From JANYJZ01 sp964523395 (GTDB taxonomy: Bacteria > Bacteroidota > Ignavibacteria > UBA10030 > SZUA-254): a stretch of DNA of 64,000 nt. The translations under genes were made by a program, and so were the position numbers. The notes beneath the pieces are model-generated. The model worked only from the letters and a program-made list of their open reading frames with translations, had not been told where the DNA came from and did not search any database. Shown here in pieces: positions 1 through 7,825 of this stretch (positions are counted from its first letter, which is position 1; every line of letters starts with the position of its first letter). The stretch spans positions 37,632 through 101,631 of the forward strand of contig CAZFXS010000011.1 in NCBI GenBank assembly GCA_964523395.1, read 5' to 3'.

Positions 1-690
1 GCCACTCCAAGAAACTGGCGCATTGGTGCCATACTGTGCTCTCTTCCACTGTTGACGGGACTGATTCTGACACAAACACGAAGCTCCTGGCTGGCTTTTC
101 TGAGCGGTGTTGCGGTTGTTGCTGTTATGAAGAACTGGAAACTGATCATCGTGCTGGTGGTACTTGTCGTTTTGTTTTTTCTTTTTGCCCCTGCAGATCT
201 CAGAGAAAGGGCGGAAAGCATCGTCGATCCGACAATGCATTCAAATCTTACCAGAATCCATATGATTACGACAGGATGGAAGATGTTTCTTGACCGTCCT
301 GTTTTTGGTTTCGGCGACGTGGATTTAAAAAAATATTATGTCACCTATATCGTTCCCATTGACGATGCGGAAGGCGGGCACCTTCATAATAATTTCATGA
401 CACTGCTCGTTACACTCGGAGGGTTTGGTTGCCTGATCGTCATGGCGCTGTTTATAAAAATATTTTTGATGGAATTGAAGGCAGTTCGTTTGACATCATC
501 GCACTGGTTGTATGGCAATATTGCCATGGGATGTTTTGCGGCTTACGTCGGTTTTCATGTTAACGGCTTGTTTGAATGGAACTTCGGTGACCATGAAATA
601 GCTGTTTTGCTCTGGTTCTCGGTGGGCGCCGCAATTGTCTCCCAACGGTTATATGAATCCGTGAACATGGGAGATAATAATGCCGCCTGA
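1..690 (+). CDS. O-antigen ligase/polymerase-like membrane protein (5' truncated)
   Basis: The reading frame is open from the first base of the window, so the N-terminal part is missing; about 229 residues remain. They contain several hydrophobic segments (near window residues 10-25, 38-62, 135-160 and 170-220) and a periplasmic-type loop with the motif HLHNNF followed by a hydrophobic stretch, as in the Wzy_C/WaaL O-antigen ligase family. These inner-membrane proteins join or polymerise lipid-linked glycans in the periplasm. The stop overlaps the start of the next glycosyltransferase by 11 bp, so the two are probably co-transcribed in a surface polysaccharide locus. Ligase cannot be told from polymerase on this fragment. 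Confidence 0.75.
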   Translation, partial: ATPRNWRIGAILCSLPLLTGLILTQTRSSWLAFLSGVAVVAVMKNWKLIIVLVVLVVLFFLFAPADLRERAESIVDPTMHSNLTRIHMITTGWKMFLDRPVFGFGDVDLKKYYVTYIVPIDDAEGGHLHNNFMTLLVTLGGFGCLIVMALFIKIFLMELKAVRLTSSHWLYGNIAMGCFAAYVGFHVNGLFEWNFGDHEIAVLLWFSVGAAIVSQRLYESVNMGDNNAA

Positions 691-1447
691 AACAACCCGG
701 CTTTCGGTGATTGTCATAACCAAGAATGAGGAACGTAATATCCGTGATTGTCTCCAAAGTGTATCCTGGGCTGATGACATTGTTGTTGTTGACTCCGAAA
801 GCAGTGATGCGACTGTGCGTATTGCTTCTCAATTCACGAAGAAGATTTTTGTCCGCCCGTGGGAGGGATATGCAGAAACAAAAGCATTCGCGCTTCAGCA
901 AACAGCGTATGAGTGGGTATTATGGCTCGATGCCGATGAACGTGTATCCGCACCTCTTGGCACCGAGATCATCAATGTTCTGTCTTCAAACGAAACAACC
1001 CCGGTTGCCTACCAGATCCCGCGCAAGGCTTTTTTTTTGGGAAAGTGGATACGTCATTGTGGCTGGTATCCGGGATATGTGATACGGCTATTCCGGAAAA
1101 GCCATGCTAGGTTTATTGCCACGCATGTACATGAACGTCTCGATATAATTGGTAATGTTGGCAGGCTTCACTCCGATATTCTGCACTACACTGATGATAA
1201 TCTCTACCACTATTTTCATAAGTTTAACCGTTATACCTCACTTGCCGCGCGGGATATGGAGCAATCCGGAAAAAAAAGCTCTCTGGTTGATCTTCTCGTT
1301 CGTCCCCCATTCCTTTTTTTCAAAATGTATATTGTACGATTAGGCTTTCTCGACGGGATGCACGGATTTGTCTTATCTCTCCTCTCGTCCGCGTATGTTT
1401 TTACGAAATACGCTAAAGGAATTGAACGGTCAGGTTACAAAATATAA
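680..1447 (+). CDS. Family 2 glycosyltransferase, WaaE/KdtX type
   Basis: This 255-residue protein opens with the GT-A fold pattern of family 2 transferases: LSVIVITKNEERNI near residue 8, ADDIVVVDSESSD around residues 32-44, and the metal-binding LDADER motif near residue 88. The size and the cysteine/tryptophan-rich centre (WIRHCGWYPGYVIRLFRK) match the WaaE/KdtX branch, which adds a sugar to the lipopolysaccharide inner core from a nucleotide-sugar donor at the cytoplasmic membrane face. A C-terminal hydrophobic region (about 215-240) could dock on the membrane. It overlaps the O-antigen ligase-like gene by 11 bp. Family assignment is firm; donor and acceptor are unknown. Confidence 0.85.
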   Translation: MPPETTRLSVIVITKNEERNIRDCLQSVSWADDIVVVDSESSDATVRIASQFTKKIFVRPWEGYAETKAFALQQTAYEWVLWLDADERVSAPLGTEIINVLSSNETTPVAYQIPRKAFFLGKWIRHCGWYPGYVIRLFRKSHARFIATHVHERLDIIGNVGRLHSDILHYTDDNLYHYFHKFNRYTSLAARDMEQSGKKSSLVDLLVRPPFLFFKMYIVRLGFLDGMHGFVLSLLSSAYVFTKYAKGIERSGYKI

Positions 1448-1573
1448 TTCGAGGCCGGGATTCGGTTGAATAGTACAGTAAAATTTTCTACATTGGAAAC
1501 GAATGGTTTACGGAGCGGAATAATTGCTTTCAAAACCGAATCACAATATGCATCATATCTGAAGTGAACAAGG

Positions 1574-2716
1574 GTGGGTATCCGGCCGCAACGACGTTCT
1601 GCCTGGTCAAACGTTGAAGAGTTTCTCAAGAAGTATGTTGTACGATGGTTTGTCAAATTCGCCGAACGTGAGACACTGACACCGGAGTCATTTGATCCGT
1701 CGTCGATAAAAAAGATTCTGGTGATCAGACAGCATGATCAATTGGGGGATTTTCTTCTTTCAGTTCCGGCAATACGTGCGTTGCGTGAACGGTTTCCTGA
1801 AAGCACTATCTCCCTCCTTGTCAGAGAGTATTTCGCACCGATTGCGAGATTAGTTCCCTACATTGATGATGTTCTTGTGTTTCAGGAAGATAGTTCACAA
1901 TGGACATTTTCTTCCTTCCGGTTGTTTTGGAGAAGGCTTCGGAGCAGAAGGGATCTGACTGTGGTACTGAATACCGTGAGTCACTCACTGACTTCAGACC
2001 TGTTCGCACTCCTTTCGCGGGCGAAATACACGCTTGGTTTCGATGACAAACCATTTCAGGGATCCGGTAAAAATTCTCTGTATAATTTTATTGCCCCTGT
2101 ACACGAGGGCTTTCGTCATCAAAGTGAGCGTAACCTTGATATTGTCCGGTATATCGGTTGTGCGACAAATGATCTGAGCATTGCGATAAGTCTTTCTCCG
2201 GATGACAGGATACGGTTACAGGAGGAATGCAAAAAATTCGGCATCGACACATCACGTTTACTTGCAGGAATCCATATCGGCGCAGGTAAGCCGGGTAACC
2301 GGTGGCCGGTAGACAGGTTTGTACTGATTGCCGAGTTCCTGAAGAAACAATATGATGCCCAGATACTTTTGTTTTGGGGGCCATCCGATGAAGAGGAGGA
2401 ACTTATGAGGACCTTTTGTCATCGTCTCTCATTTAAATCTCATAATATCGGCCATCCGCCTCTCAATGATCTGGCAGGGTATTTTCGCCTGTGCACTATT
2501 TTTCTTTGTAATGATACCGGGGTAATGCATATAGCAGCCGGTGCCGGAGTGCAGACCCTTGCATTGTTCGGACCGACAAATTCGTTCGAATGGAAACCGC
2601 TTAACGATAATGTACAAAGCATTCAATCTTCCACCGGCAACATGGACAATATTGATGTTCTCACTGTTGAAAAAGCGGTAGACAAGATGCTGGCTCATGT
2701 TAGTAAAGTTAAATAA
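1574..2716 (+). CDS. Family 9 glycosyltransferase (heptosyltransferase-like)
   Basis: The 380-residue product has the two-lobed GT-B layout of ADP-heptose:LPS heptosyltransferases. The core begins at about residue 46 with KKILVIRQHDQLGDFLLSVP, and the nucleotide-sugar lobe carries HIGAGKPGNRWP and the typical CNDTGVMHIAAGAG acceptor/donor signature with LFGPT after it. It would extend the LPS core on the inner membrane. The frame has an in-frame stop at 1565, so the GTG at 1574 is the first usable start; no clear ribosome binding site precedes it. It lies 126 bp after the GT2 gene, in the same polysaccharide locus. The sugar transferred need not be heptose. Confidence 0.85.
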   Translation: MGIRPQRRSAWSNVEEFLKKYVVRWFVKFAERETLTPESFDPSSIKKILVIRQHDQLGDFLLSVPAIRALRERFPESTISLLVREYFAPIARLVPYIDDVLVFQEDSSQWTFSSFRLFWRRLRSRRDLTVVLNTVSHSLTSDLFALLSRAKYTLGFDDKPFQGSGKNSLYNFIAPVHEGFRHQSERNLDIVRYIGCATNDLSIAISLSPDDRIRLQEECKKFGIDTSRLLAGIHIGAGKPGNRWPVDRFVLIAEFLKKQYDAQILLFWGPSDEEEELMRTFCHRLSFKSHNIGHPPLNDLAGYFRLCTIFLCNDTGVMHIAAGAGVQTLALFGPTNSFEWKPLNDNVQSIQSSTGNMDNIDVLTVEKAVDKMLAHVSKVK

Positions 2717-2757
2717 TTTATATCTCTATACATGTTCATAACGGAGGTGCATGACCT

Positions 2758-3051
2758 ATGACGATTGATGAAAAAAACGAGTTACTTCTTGCGCAATTAA
2801 TTCTGATGTTCCAGACTGCCGCGCTTCAACATATGGGGAAATTAAAAAACCCAATCAGTGATAAAGTGGAACGGGATCTTCAACAGGCGCAGATATCCAT
2901 CGATATACTTGATATGATGCAGACGAAAATGAAGGGAAACCTAAAATCAGCCGAAGAGAAAATGCTTTCAGGTGTACTGAGCGAATTGCGACTGAATTAT
3001 GTCGATGAAGTTTCAAAAATAAAACCTGAAACTCCTGAACAACCGAAATAA
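2758..3051 (+). CDS. DUF1844 family small protein
   Basis: This 97-residue protein is a close match to the DUF1844 pattern: an N-terminal helix with LILMFQTAALQHMGK, then a helical hairpin with the segment QAQISIDILDMMQTKMKGNL. It has no signal peptide or membrane helix and should be cytosolic. A strong GGAGG at 2743-2747 sets the ATG start. It is followed 5 bp later by the NAD kinase gene, so the pair is probably one operon with radA and perhaps rdgB. No biochemical function is known for the family. Confidence 0.85.
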   Translation: MTIDEKNELLLAQLILMFQTAALQHMGKLKNPISDKVERDLQQAQISIDILDMMQTKMKGNLKSAEEKMLSGVLSELRLNYVDEVSKIKPETPEQPK

Positions 3052-3056
3052 ATGAT

Positions 3057-3947
3057 ATGAGATTCGGAATAATCGCAAATACCGGGAAACCCGTTCTCAA
3101 AGATGTGCTTCGCGATCTCTTTTCATTTCTTGAAGAGAACAAACTGCAATATGTGCTGACCGAAGATCTGGCACGATGGTCAGCAACCCAGGGCATTGGT
3201 GGTCATGTTGTAAGGGAAAAGGGTATTCCAATTAATGATTTCTCAAAGAAGTCTGATGTTCTTATCGCGCTTGGAGGTGATGGCACGATGCTGATGGCCG
3301 CCCGGTTGATAGGGAGATTTGGAGTACCTCTTCTTGGCGTGAATCTTGGAAAACTCGGCTTTTTAGCCGAGGTCTCCGTTAGTGATATGCACGATGCTAT
3401 CCTTGATGTATGTGCGGGGAGATATTCCGTTGAGGAGCGAATTGCACTGACAACAACAGGGACAAAACAGACTGAGCATTTCTTCGCGCTAAATGAAATA
3501 GTCATTGATAAGGGTTCCAGCGCACGTGTTATCGAGCTTGAAACGTATGTTAATGGTGATTACCTGGTTACACACTCAGCTGACGGTATTATTGTTACGA
3601 CACCAACCGGTTCAACCGCGTACTCGCTTGCGGCCGGAGGGCCGATTGTAGCTCCGACAAGCAATGTCATTACGATCAATCCCGTCTCACCGCATACACT
3701 TACGGCACGACCCGTTGTTGTCCCCGATGACAGCACGATCAGAATTGTAGTGAAATCCGCGGCAAAGCAGGTTCATATTACCGCGGACGGACAAGTTGAA
3801 GCATTCTATGAACCTCCTGTTGAATTTACCATTACGAAAGCAAAGGAGTCCATAAAACTCATTAAGCGCGGAAAGCACACCTACTACGATCTTTTGCGTG
3901 CGAAATTAATGTGGGGAAGGGATGTCCGTCTGGGGATAAAATTGTAA
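3057..3947 (+). CDS. nadK: NAD kinase
   Basis: This 296-residue protein should phosphorylate NAD to NADP using ATP or polyphosphate in the cytosol. The family signature GGDGT is at residues 73-77 with the usual flanks (LIALGGDGTMLMAARL). The second conserved block ALNEIVIDKG is near residue 145, and the glycine-rich TPTGSTAYSLAAGGPI block is near 180-197. The length is standard for bacterial NadK. It starts 5 bp after the DUF1844 gene and ends 1 bp before radA, a tight operon-like packing. No missing catalytic residue was seen. Confidence 0.96.
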   Translation: MRFGIIANTGKPVLKDVLRDLFSFLEENKLQYVLTEDLARWSATQGIGGHVVREKGIPINDFSKKSDVLIALGGDGTMLMAARLIGRFGVPLLGVNLGKLGFLAEVSVSDMHDAILDVCAGRYSVEERIALTTTGTKQTEHFFALNEIVIDKGSSARVIELETYVNGDYLVTHSADGIIVTTPTGSTAYSLAAGGPIVAPTSNVITINPVSPHTLTARPVVVPDDSTIRIVVKSAAKQVHITADGQVEAFYEPPVEFTITKAKESIKLIKRGKHTYYDLLRAKLMWGRDVRLGIKL

Positions 3948-3948
3948 C

Positions 3949-5304
3949 ATGTCAAAGATTCTCACGAAATATGTTTGTCAATCATGTGCGTACGAGTCGC
4001 CGCGGTGGGTCGGTAAATGCCCGAATTGCGGTGAATGGAATACGTTTGTAGAGGAATTGAGTCAAAAATCATCTCAGAAAAAAGCTCACAAGCAAACCGC
4101 ACTACAAGCCGTGCCATTGGATGAAATTGATCTGGTTGATGACCATCGGCTTACGACAGGCATTTCAGAGTTTGATCGCGTTCTTGGCGGCGGTATCGTC
4201 CTCGGCTCGGTGATACTGCTCGGGGGTGATCCCGGTGTCGGGAAATCGACATTAATGATGCAGCTTGCGGCGCAGTTGAAGGATAAAATTGTATTGTATG
4301 TTTCCGGAGAAGAGTCAGCCAAGCAAATAAAGCTCCGTGCGGAACGCTTATCGTTTAAGGCAACAAAATCTCTCCTCCTTCTCTCAGAAACCAACGTCGA
4401 TGTCATTGCAGAGGTTATAGACCGTTCGCCGCCTGATGTTATCATTGTCGATTCCGTCCAAACAATGTATCGGCCAATCTTTGAGAGCTCTCCGGGCAGT
4501 GTAGCGCAGGTGCGTGAGTCGACAGCCCTTTTTACCAAACTTGCAAAAGAGAAGTCGGTTCCCGTGTTTCTTATCGGGCATGTCACGAAAGAAGGCGTTA
4601 TCGCAGGCCCCAAAGTAATCGAACATATGGTTGATACAGTGCTTCAGTTTGAAGGTGAACGCCATTATGCCTACCGCATTCTTCGCGCGATGAAAAACAG
4701 ATATGGTTCCACGAACGAGATTGGCGTCTTCGAGATGCGCGATACAGGTTTGCGGGAAGTTACCAATCCTTCGGAAGTTTTTCTCTCAGAACGATCGTTT
4801 GGTGCTTCGGGCTCGACAGTCGTCGCGAGTGTTGAAGGTTCACGGCCGATTCTCATCGAAGTACAGGCGCTGGTAACACCCACAAGTTATGGTGTCCCGC
4901 AACGGAATACCACCGGCTTTGATTATCGCCGTCTCGGATTATTGATAGCAGTTCTCGAGAAGCGGGCAGGAATAAGGCTCGGACAACAGGATGTTTTCGT
5001 GAATATCGCCGGCGGAGTTCGCGTTGATGAACCGGCAGTAGATCTCGGTATTGCCGCATCGATTATTTCCAGTATGCGTGACGTACCGATTGATTCACAG
5101 TCTGTCGGAGTAGGAGAAATCGGTTTGAGCGGGGAAGTCCGAACCGTGAGCCAGATAGAAAAAAGGGTACAGGAGGCCTCGAAGCTTGGGTTTAAGCGAT
5201 TTATACTTCCCAAAAATAACCTTAAAGGAATAACACGGGCCAACGGCATTCAGCTAATCGGTGTTGAACGGATTGAAGATGCCATCGATATCTGGTTTCG
5301 TTGA
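3949..5304 (+). CDS. radA: DNA repair protein RadA
   Basis: RadA (Sms) is a RecA-like ATPase that drives branch migration during recombinational repair. All three modules are present in 451 residues: an N-terminal C4 zinc finger (Cys10, 13, 24, 27), a RecA-like core with the Walker A motif GDPGVGKST near residues 95-103 and the RadA-specific KNRYG motif at 249-253, and a C-terminal Lon-protease-like domain (about 280-451). That last domain lacks a peptidase role in the family. It follows nadK with a single-base gap. Length and motif order are typical. Confidence 0.97.
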   Translation: MSKILTKYVCQSCAYESPRWVGKCPNCGEWNTFVEELSQKSSQKKAHKQTALQAVPLDEIDLVDDHRLTTGISEFDRVLGGGIVLGSVILLGGDPGVGKSTLMMQLAAQLKDKIVLYVSGEESAKQIKLRAERLSFKATKSLLLLSETNVDVIAEVIDRSPPDVIIVDSVQTMYRPIFESSPGSVAQVRESTALFTKLAKEKSVPVFLIGHVTKEGVIAGPKVIEHMVDTVLQFEGERHYAYRILRAMKNRYGSTNEIGVFEMRDTGLREVTNPSEVFLSERSFGASGSTVVASVEGSRPILIEVQALVTPTSYGVPQRNTTGFDYRRLGLLIAVLEKRAGIRLGQQDVFVNIAGGVRVDEPAVDLGIAASIISSMRDVPIDSQSVGVGEIGLSGEVRTVSQIEKRVQEASKLGFKRFILPKNNLKGITRANGIQLIGVERIEDAIDIWFR

Positions 5305-5350
5305 TTATTTCCATCCAACCTTTTTGTAATTCGATTATTATAAAATTCTT

Positions 5351-5944
5351 ATGGATAAAATCATCCTTGCCACGCGCAATAAAGGAAAAGTGGAAGAAAT
5401 ACGATCCATCCTGCATGGAGTTCCTGCTGTTATCGAGAGTGTGTTGGACTATCCTGATATTCCTGAAGTAATTGAGGATGGCAAGACGCTTGAAGAAAAT
5501 GCCATTAAAAAAGCCAAAGAGATTTTTAAGTATACGGGATTACCATCGCTTTCAGATGACACCGGACTTGAAGTCTTTGCACTTGATTTGAGACCGGGCG
5601 TTTTCTCCGCACGTTTTGCAGGAGAGAACGTGACGTACGATGACAATAACCGAAAGTTGTTGTCGGAGCTGAATGGCGTGGACATGACACGCAGGACAGC
5701 GCGGTTCCGGTGTGTCGCAGCTTTTGTCGGCAAGGGAATTGAAAAAATTACTACCGGTGTGTGCCGCGGTAACATCGGTCTTGCCGTGAAAGGAAATGGA
5801 GGATTCGGGTATGATCCGCTGTTCATTCCAGACGGTTATGACAAGACATTTGCGGAACTCTCCGTTGATGAAAAGAACCATATCAGTCACCGCGCAAGGG
5901 CATTTGAAGAGATGAGAAAATTTCTTCTTTCGCTCTACCAATAG
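5351..5944 (+). CDS. rdgB: Non-canonical purine NTP pyrophosphatase (RdgB/HAM1)
   Basis: This 197-residue enzyme hydrolyses dITP, XTP and dXTP to monophosphates, keeping deaminated purines out of DNA. The family blocks are all visible: LATRNKGKVEEI at residues 5-16, SDDTGLEV near 67-74, the metal-binding GFGYDPLF near 152-159 and the C-terminal SHRARA near 180. Length is standard. It starts 46 bp after radA and may share its transcript. Nothing unusual was seen. Confidence 0.96.
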   Translation: MDKIILATRNKGKVEEIRSILHGVPAVIESVLDYPDIPEVIEDGKTLEENAIKKAKEIFKYTGLPSLSDDTGLEVFALDLRPGVFSARFAGENVTYDDNNRKLLSELNGVDMTRRTARFRCVAAFVGKGIEKITTGVCRGNIGLAVKGNGGFGYDPLFIPDGYDKTFAELSVDEKNHISHRARAFEEMRKFLLSLYQ

Positions 5945-6035
5945 GTTTTGCCCCGTACGTCTTTTTCATTGACGTATGTTCTTTCCTTGATATTCGCTTT
6001 AGTTATTCTTATCTTATCCGAGAATTTTAACGATA

Positions 6036-6896
6036 ATGGGTATGCGATGGATATTCGGACGGGAGAAACAATCAGTCCCAACATGGAAATATGTTTCCGA
6101 GGGAATCATATGGAGATTATTTCCGTTCGGAGCCGGATATATCATCGGTGAAGACAGAGATACAGATAAAAAGACGGTTTCCTTTTTTTGTCTGGACGAA
6201 GTGACAGGCAGTCCGCGTTGGAACGGGCTCCGATGTGCGGAGCCATGGTGGGTAAGCATGGAAGCAATTCACAATGATGTCCTGATCCTGCACGAGTACG
6301 CGGCTCCAGATATGCCTGATCATAAAAAGATTCATGCCGTTGATGCTTCATCAGGGTCAGTCATGTGGGTAAACGATGACGTCAAATTTTTATTTTGTCA
6401 TGCTCATTCTCTCTATGCCGCGAAAGATACATATGATCAACGCTTATTTTTCGAAATTGAACTCATGACCGGTAAACTCTTGCGGGAAGTGAACAGTCAG
6501 CATATCAACGAAATTCGTCAGCACGATGATATCGAAACAACCGGGGGAGTCGTCTTTCCAACAGTTATCCGATATGCTACTGCTCAATATCCGATGATGG
6601 GGAAGATTCCGGGTATCACAGATGAAGATGCACAGGTCGAAACGATTGATTCCGGCAATCATATTATTACCGCTGTATGCAGAAATGTAAGCACCCAGCC
6701 GCTTCAGCGTTCGTATCAGCAAGAGTTGTATGTATATAGAAAAGCAGATCAGGTATTGAGCTTTTCAGATACAATGAATCAGAGTCTGACAATTCCCGTG
6801 CCTGATATGTTTTTCGCGAAGGGTAATTTTATCTATTACATAAAAGAAAAATCCACGCTTTGTGCCTTTGAGTTTGCGGGAGAACATCGGGCTTGA
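6036..6896 (+). CDS. DUF4905-like protein of unknown function
   Basis: The 286-residue product has no signal peptide and no membrane helix. It is rich in tryptophan and short beta-type segments, for example CLDEVTGSPRWNGLRCAEPWW and HAVDASSGSVMWVNDD, a pattern I associate with DUF4905 proteins of Bacteroidota relatives; the segments also resemble PQQ-like propeller strands. Three in-frame ATG codons lie close together (6036, 6042 and one out of frame at 6047), so the start is approximate. The stop TGA overlaps the phzF-like ATG by one base (TGATG), which suggests translational coupling. The function is not known. Confidence 0.6.
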   Translation: MGMRWIFGREKQSVPTWKYVSEGIIWRLFPFGAGYIIGEDRDTDKKTVSFFCLDEVTGSPRWNGLRCAEPWWVSMEAIHNDVLILHEYAAPDMPDHKKIHAVDASSGSVMWVNDDVKFLFCHAHSLYAAKDTYDQRLFFEIELMTGKLLREVNSQHINEIRQHDDIETTGGVVFPTVIRYATAQYPMMGKIPGITDEDAQVETIDSGNHIITAVCRNVSTQPLQRSYQQELYVYRKADQVLSFSDTMNQSLTIPVPDMFFAKGNFIYYIKEKSTLCAFEFAGEHRA

Positions 6897-7801
6897 TGAA
6901 TAAAATAAAAATCAAGCAGGTCGATGCCTTTACCACTGTTCCGCACACTGGAAACCCGGCCGGAGTAGTAACCGACGCAAAAGACCTGACCGATGGTCAG
7001 ATGCAAACCATCGCCCGGGAGATGAATCTTTCCGAAACCGCATTTATACTCCCGCCTACAAAGCCTGGAGCTGATCTCCGCATCCGCTGGTTTACTCCCT
7101 CTGTGGAAGTTCCGCTCTGCGGACATGCAACCGTCGCCGGATTCCATGCCCTTGCCGAAGAGGGAAAATTCGGATTGAATAAAAAGGGGGTGCATTCATT
7201 CAAGCTTGAAACTATGTCGGGAATACTGCCGGTCGATGTGAACAAAGTGGAACAGAAGATTTCGGTGATGCTTGGACTGAAGATACCCACATTCGAAAAG
7301 GCGAATCATTACAAAATCGACCTTGTTCGCGTCTTAAATATTACCGCAGGTGAGTTTGAAAGCGAACTTCCGATTCTTCGCCATGATTATCTTTACATTC
7401 CTGTTCGCCGCCTGCACACGCTTTTCACGATGAAGCCGAATTTTTTGAGTATTTCGAATTTCTTATCAAGCAGGAAATTATCCGGCATGTGTTTATTTAC
7501 GACAGAAACCGTTGACCGGGAATCAGTGGTGCATTCAAGATTTTTCGCGCCGAATTTTGGCATCAATGAAGATCCTGTGACGGGTTCCGCACATGGGCCG
7601 CTTGCCGTCCTGTTATATGACAGCGGTGTTTTGGAAACACATGATGGACAATGTGTATGTCAGGCTGAGCAGGGAGATGCTATTGGCCGCCGCGGAAGGG
7701 TTAAGATTGAACTGCATGTGAAAGATGAAAAACCAACCGCAGTGAAGATTGGCGGCAATGCTGTGACCGTTATGGAAGGCGAAATGCTGCTTCACGAATA
7801 A
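6896..7801 (+). CDS. PhzF family isomerase/epimerase
   Basis: This 301-residue protein shows the PhzF/YddE double hot-dog fold pattern: KQVDAFTTVPHTGNPAGVV at residues 7-25, the catalytic glutamate Glu47 in NLSETAFI, the block RWFTPSVEVPLCGHATVA near 63-80, and the second-half DPVTGSAHGPLAVLL. Family members catalyse a diaxial isomerisation in phenazine synthesis or act on unknown small acids. No phenazine genes are nearby, so a housekeeping role is more likely. I chose the ATG at 6896, which overlaps the upstream stop, over a TTG one codon earlier. Confidence 0.88.
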   Translation: MNKIKIKQVDAFTTVPHTGNPAGVVTDAKDLTDGQMQTIAREMNLSETAFILPPTKPGADLRIRWFTPSVEVPLCGHATVAGFHALAEEGKFGLNKKGVHSFKLETMSGILPVDVNKVEQKISVMLGLKIPTFEKANHYKIDLVRVLNITAGEFESELPILRHDYLYIPVRRLHTLFTMKPNFLSISNFLSSRKLSGMCLFTTETVDRESVVHSRFFAPNFGINEDPVTGSAHGPLAVLLYDSGVLETHDGQCVCQAEQGDAIGRRGRVKIELHVKDEKPTAVKIGGNAVTVMEGEMLLHE

Positions 7802-7825
7802 TCCTCAACTTACTATCGCGTTCAT

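Noticed and set aside
1448..1573. 126-bp gap between the two glycosyltransferase genes
   Set aside because: Checked for a promoter, terminator or small gene; nothing convincing was seen.
5948..6151. Frame with a hydrophobic start (TTG at 5948) ahead of the DUF4905-like gene
   Set aside because: It overlaps the better-supported frame from 6036, has no conserved pattern after the hydrophobic stretch and starts right at the rdgB stop; a frameshifted signal peptide of the next gene was considered but cannot be shown.
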